Shown here one piece after another: positions 62,643 to 64,000 of a stretch of DNA of 64,000 nt. Source of the stretch: Thiorhodococcus mannitoliphagus (lineage in GTDB: Bacteria; Pseudomonadota; Gammaproteobacteria; Chromatiales; Chromatiaceae); NCBI RefSeq assembly GCF_010915725.1, contig NZ_JAAIJR010000013.1, positions 1-64,000 on the forward strand, given 5' to 3'. Position 1 is the stretch's first letter; each line of letters begins with the position of its first letter. The notes under the pieces are model-generated. The model had not been told where the DNA came from. It searched no databases and was given only the letters and a program-made list of their open reading frames with translations. Both the position numbers and the translations under genes were made by a program.

Positions 62643-64000
62643 TTACCAAGAACTACTGTCGACACTACGTTTACTCTCGAGGGCGCGTTGAGCCTCGAGT
62701 GCGAGCGCAAAGTCAGCGGCCCGCTGCAGTCCGATCCACAGGGTTTGTGGCCCCGGAAAACCATCGCGCTTGCGGTTGAGGAAGCCTCCGAGGGTGGCGA
62801 CCAGGCGGATCATGGTGTCGAGCGAGGGCGGCTCCGCTGGCGGATCCTGGCGCTGGGTCACGAGGTAGACGGCTTTCCACTCGGCCTCGTCAAAGACGAC
62901 GTTGCAGGGCAGCTCGGGGCAAGCGCGCCCGAGGTGCGTGAGCAGCAGCACGCGCCAGGCGATGATCATGTAGAGGGCCAGCGCGGGCTCGAGGTGCTCG
63001 CGCTGTTCCAACTGTAAGCGCTCGATTTTGCAGCCACTTTTCAGAATCTTGAAAAAGACCTCCACTTGCCACCTGCACAGATACCAGGCGATCTTCTCGA
63101 GCGCCTGCTCGGGCGTGTCGACGGGCAGGTTGGTCAACAACAGCCACTGCACGAGTTCCTCGCCGGGCGGTGGATTGACCTCGGTGGCCAACACAGCGGT
63201 GACGGTGACGTCACTGAGCACACGATCGGAACGTCGCGGCGCCTTCAAGGTCACGCGCACGGCTTTGAGGTGCTGCTCAACCGGGCGCGCGGGTTTGCCG
63301 TGGCCGGCGGGACGGGTAAAGGTAATCGTCGTCAGCACGGGGGCGGCGGCGAGTGCCTCGCCCAAGGTGCGTCCATCGGTGAGACGGCGATCGTGATACT
63401 GACCGCGAATCAGCCAATCGGCCCCCGACTCGGGACAGGGCGCCTCAACGAACAGGTCGTAGAGGTCGCCCTCACGGTCGGCGATGTACGTCAGGCGGGT
63501 GTTGGGCAGTTGCTCGGCCAAGGCGTTGACGTTGGCAAAGCCGTCGACCCAGCGCACGCTTTCCTTCTCTTCGAGCGGGCGGTTGGCCGCCTTGCCCTCA
63601 CCCAGACTGCCAGGCTCGCGCGCCCAACTGTGCAGATCCAGCAGTCCCAAGGGCACGCGATCTGGGGTCACCGCCAGGGTCGGATGCAAATACAGCCCCC
63701 AGCGTGTCTCATCGTTCAGCGGGCCAAGACCCGTCATGCGCTCCTTTTTAGAGGTGTAATCCAGCTCGGTCGTGTCCTGGATGCACAGCACCCGCGAGTG
63801 CGCGCGCAGACGCTCTTGCGTGCAGGCGATGTGCGGGGCCAGCACGCTCGCCGCCGTGACGCGCTCATGGCCGAGCAAGCGATAGGCACCGCGCGTCTCG
63901 TCCCAGCCACCGCAGGCCGCCGGAATGCTCGCGCGGGGCTTGGCGCCGAACTGTCCCAACACCTGCTGCGCGCGCCGATTGCGCCGCACATCCCCCAGGT
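62643..64000 (-). mobile_element. IS4/Tn5-type transposase, 5' end beyond the window
   Basis: At least 452 residues of a DDE transposase. The three acidic motifs are in LCIQDTTELDY, TRLTYIADREGDLYDLF and RWQVEVFFKILKSGCKIERL (the Tn5-type YREK region). The frame is still open at the window edge (...LGDVRRNRRAQQ), so the start is missing. The stop codon at 62643 is 29 bp from the acyltransferase start. The terminal inverted repeat was not identified. The element appears intact within the window. Confidence 0.92.

Overview
The window is GC-rich and its gene complement points to a gammaproteobacterium, probably a purple sulfur bacterium of the Chromatiaceae. The inference rests on the conserved def-fmt-rsmB-DUF4390-ntrY-ntrX-trkA-trkH block, the neighbouring LysM/dprA/smg/topA block, an NhaD antiporter, and many small GC-rich hairpin repeats. 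No 16S rRNA or photosynthesis gene is present to prove it. I found no tRNA, rRNA or CRISPR array.

Layout. 1-4.5 kb is accessory DNA: a truncated ISKra4-like transposase start, an AAA-ATPase-like/PD-(D/E)XK gene, a 5'-truncated DDE transposase and an orphan PIN-domain gene. 4.9-9.1 kb (minus strand) carries a GH100 sucrose invertase, a DUF815-type ATPase and ettA. 9.3-11.1 kb has an HDOD signalling protein and mobB. 11.2-21.4 kb is a long minus-strand operon running def, fmt, rsmB, DUF4390, ntrY, ntrX, trkA, trkH. It is interrupted between def and fmt by a 258-bp tandem duplication. 21.6-27 kb (plus) is LysM protein, dprA, smg and topA. 27-32 kb holds a peptidoglycan amidase, a second HDOD protein, tsaC, an SNase-like nuclease and nhaD. 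32.2-37.3 kb is a HlyD/double-ATPase/two-permease exporter. 37.3-39.3 kb holds a cobC/cobD-like aminotransferase with a degenerate CobT-like gene behind it. 39.3-44.3 kb has a coiled-coil gene, an SLC13-type transporter, an exported retropepsin-like protease and a cluster of short repeats. 44.3-47.9 kb has lspA and ileS.

48-57 kb is the least ordinary chromosomal part. It has an HD-GYP phosphodiesterase, an apparently exported protein with two tandem SAM-methyltransferase modules, a membrane-anchored coiled-coil/TPR-like protein, an EamA permease, and two adjacent radical-SAM enzymes (one HydE/BioB-like, one HemW-like). After these come a Cys-rich repeat protein and a Gly-Pro-repeat protein. 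58.4-64 kb looks like the edge of a surface-polysaccharide island: a HAD-type gene cut off by a transposase fragment, UDP-galactopyranose mutase, an acyltransferase-3 gene, and an IS4/Tn5-type transposase running off the window.

At least four families of short repeats are visible. One is a CTAG-bounded ~150-190 bp repeat with an internal hexamer tract (three copies). One is a ~100 bp repeat with AGAAAG-GTCCATCAA terminal inverted repeats and a 9-bp CCCCCCTTT hairpin (five copies). The other two are a 168-bp element with 19-bp terminal repeats and a 182-bp element with 18-bp terminal repeats. The best candidates for something undescribed are the radical-SAM pair with its EamA permease, the exported double methyltransferase, and the CTAG-bounded repeat family. 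All function statements come from reading motifs; no database search was run.
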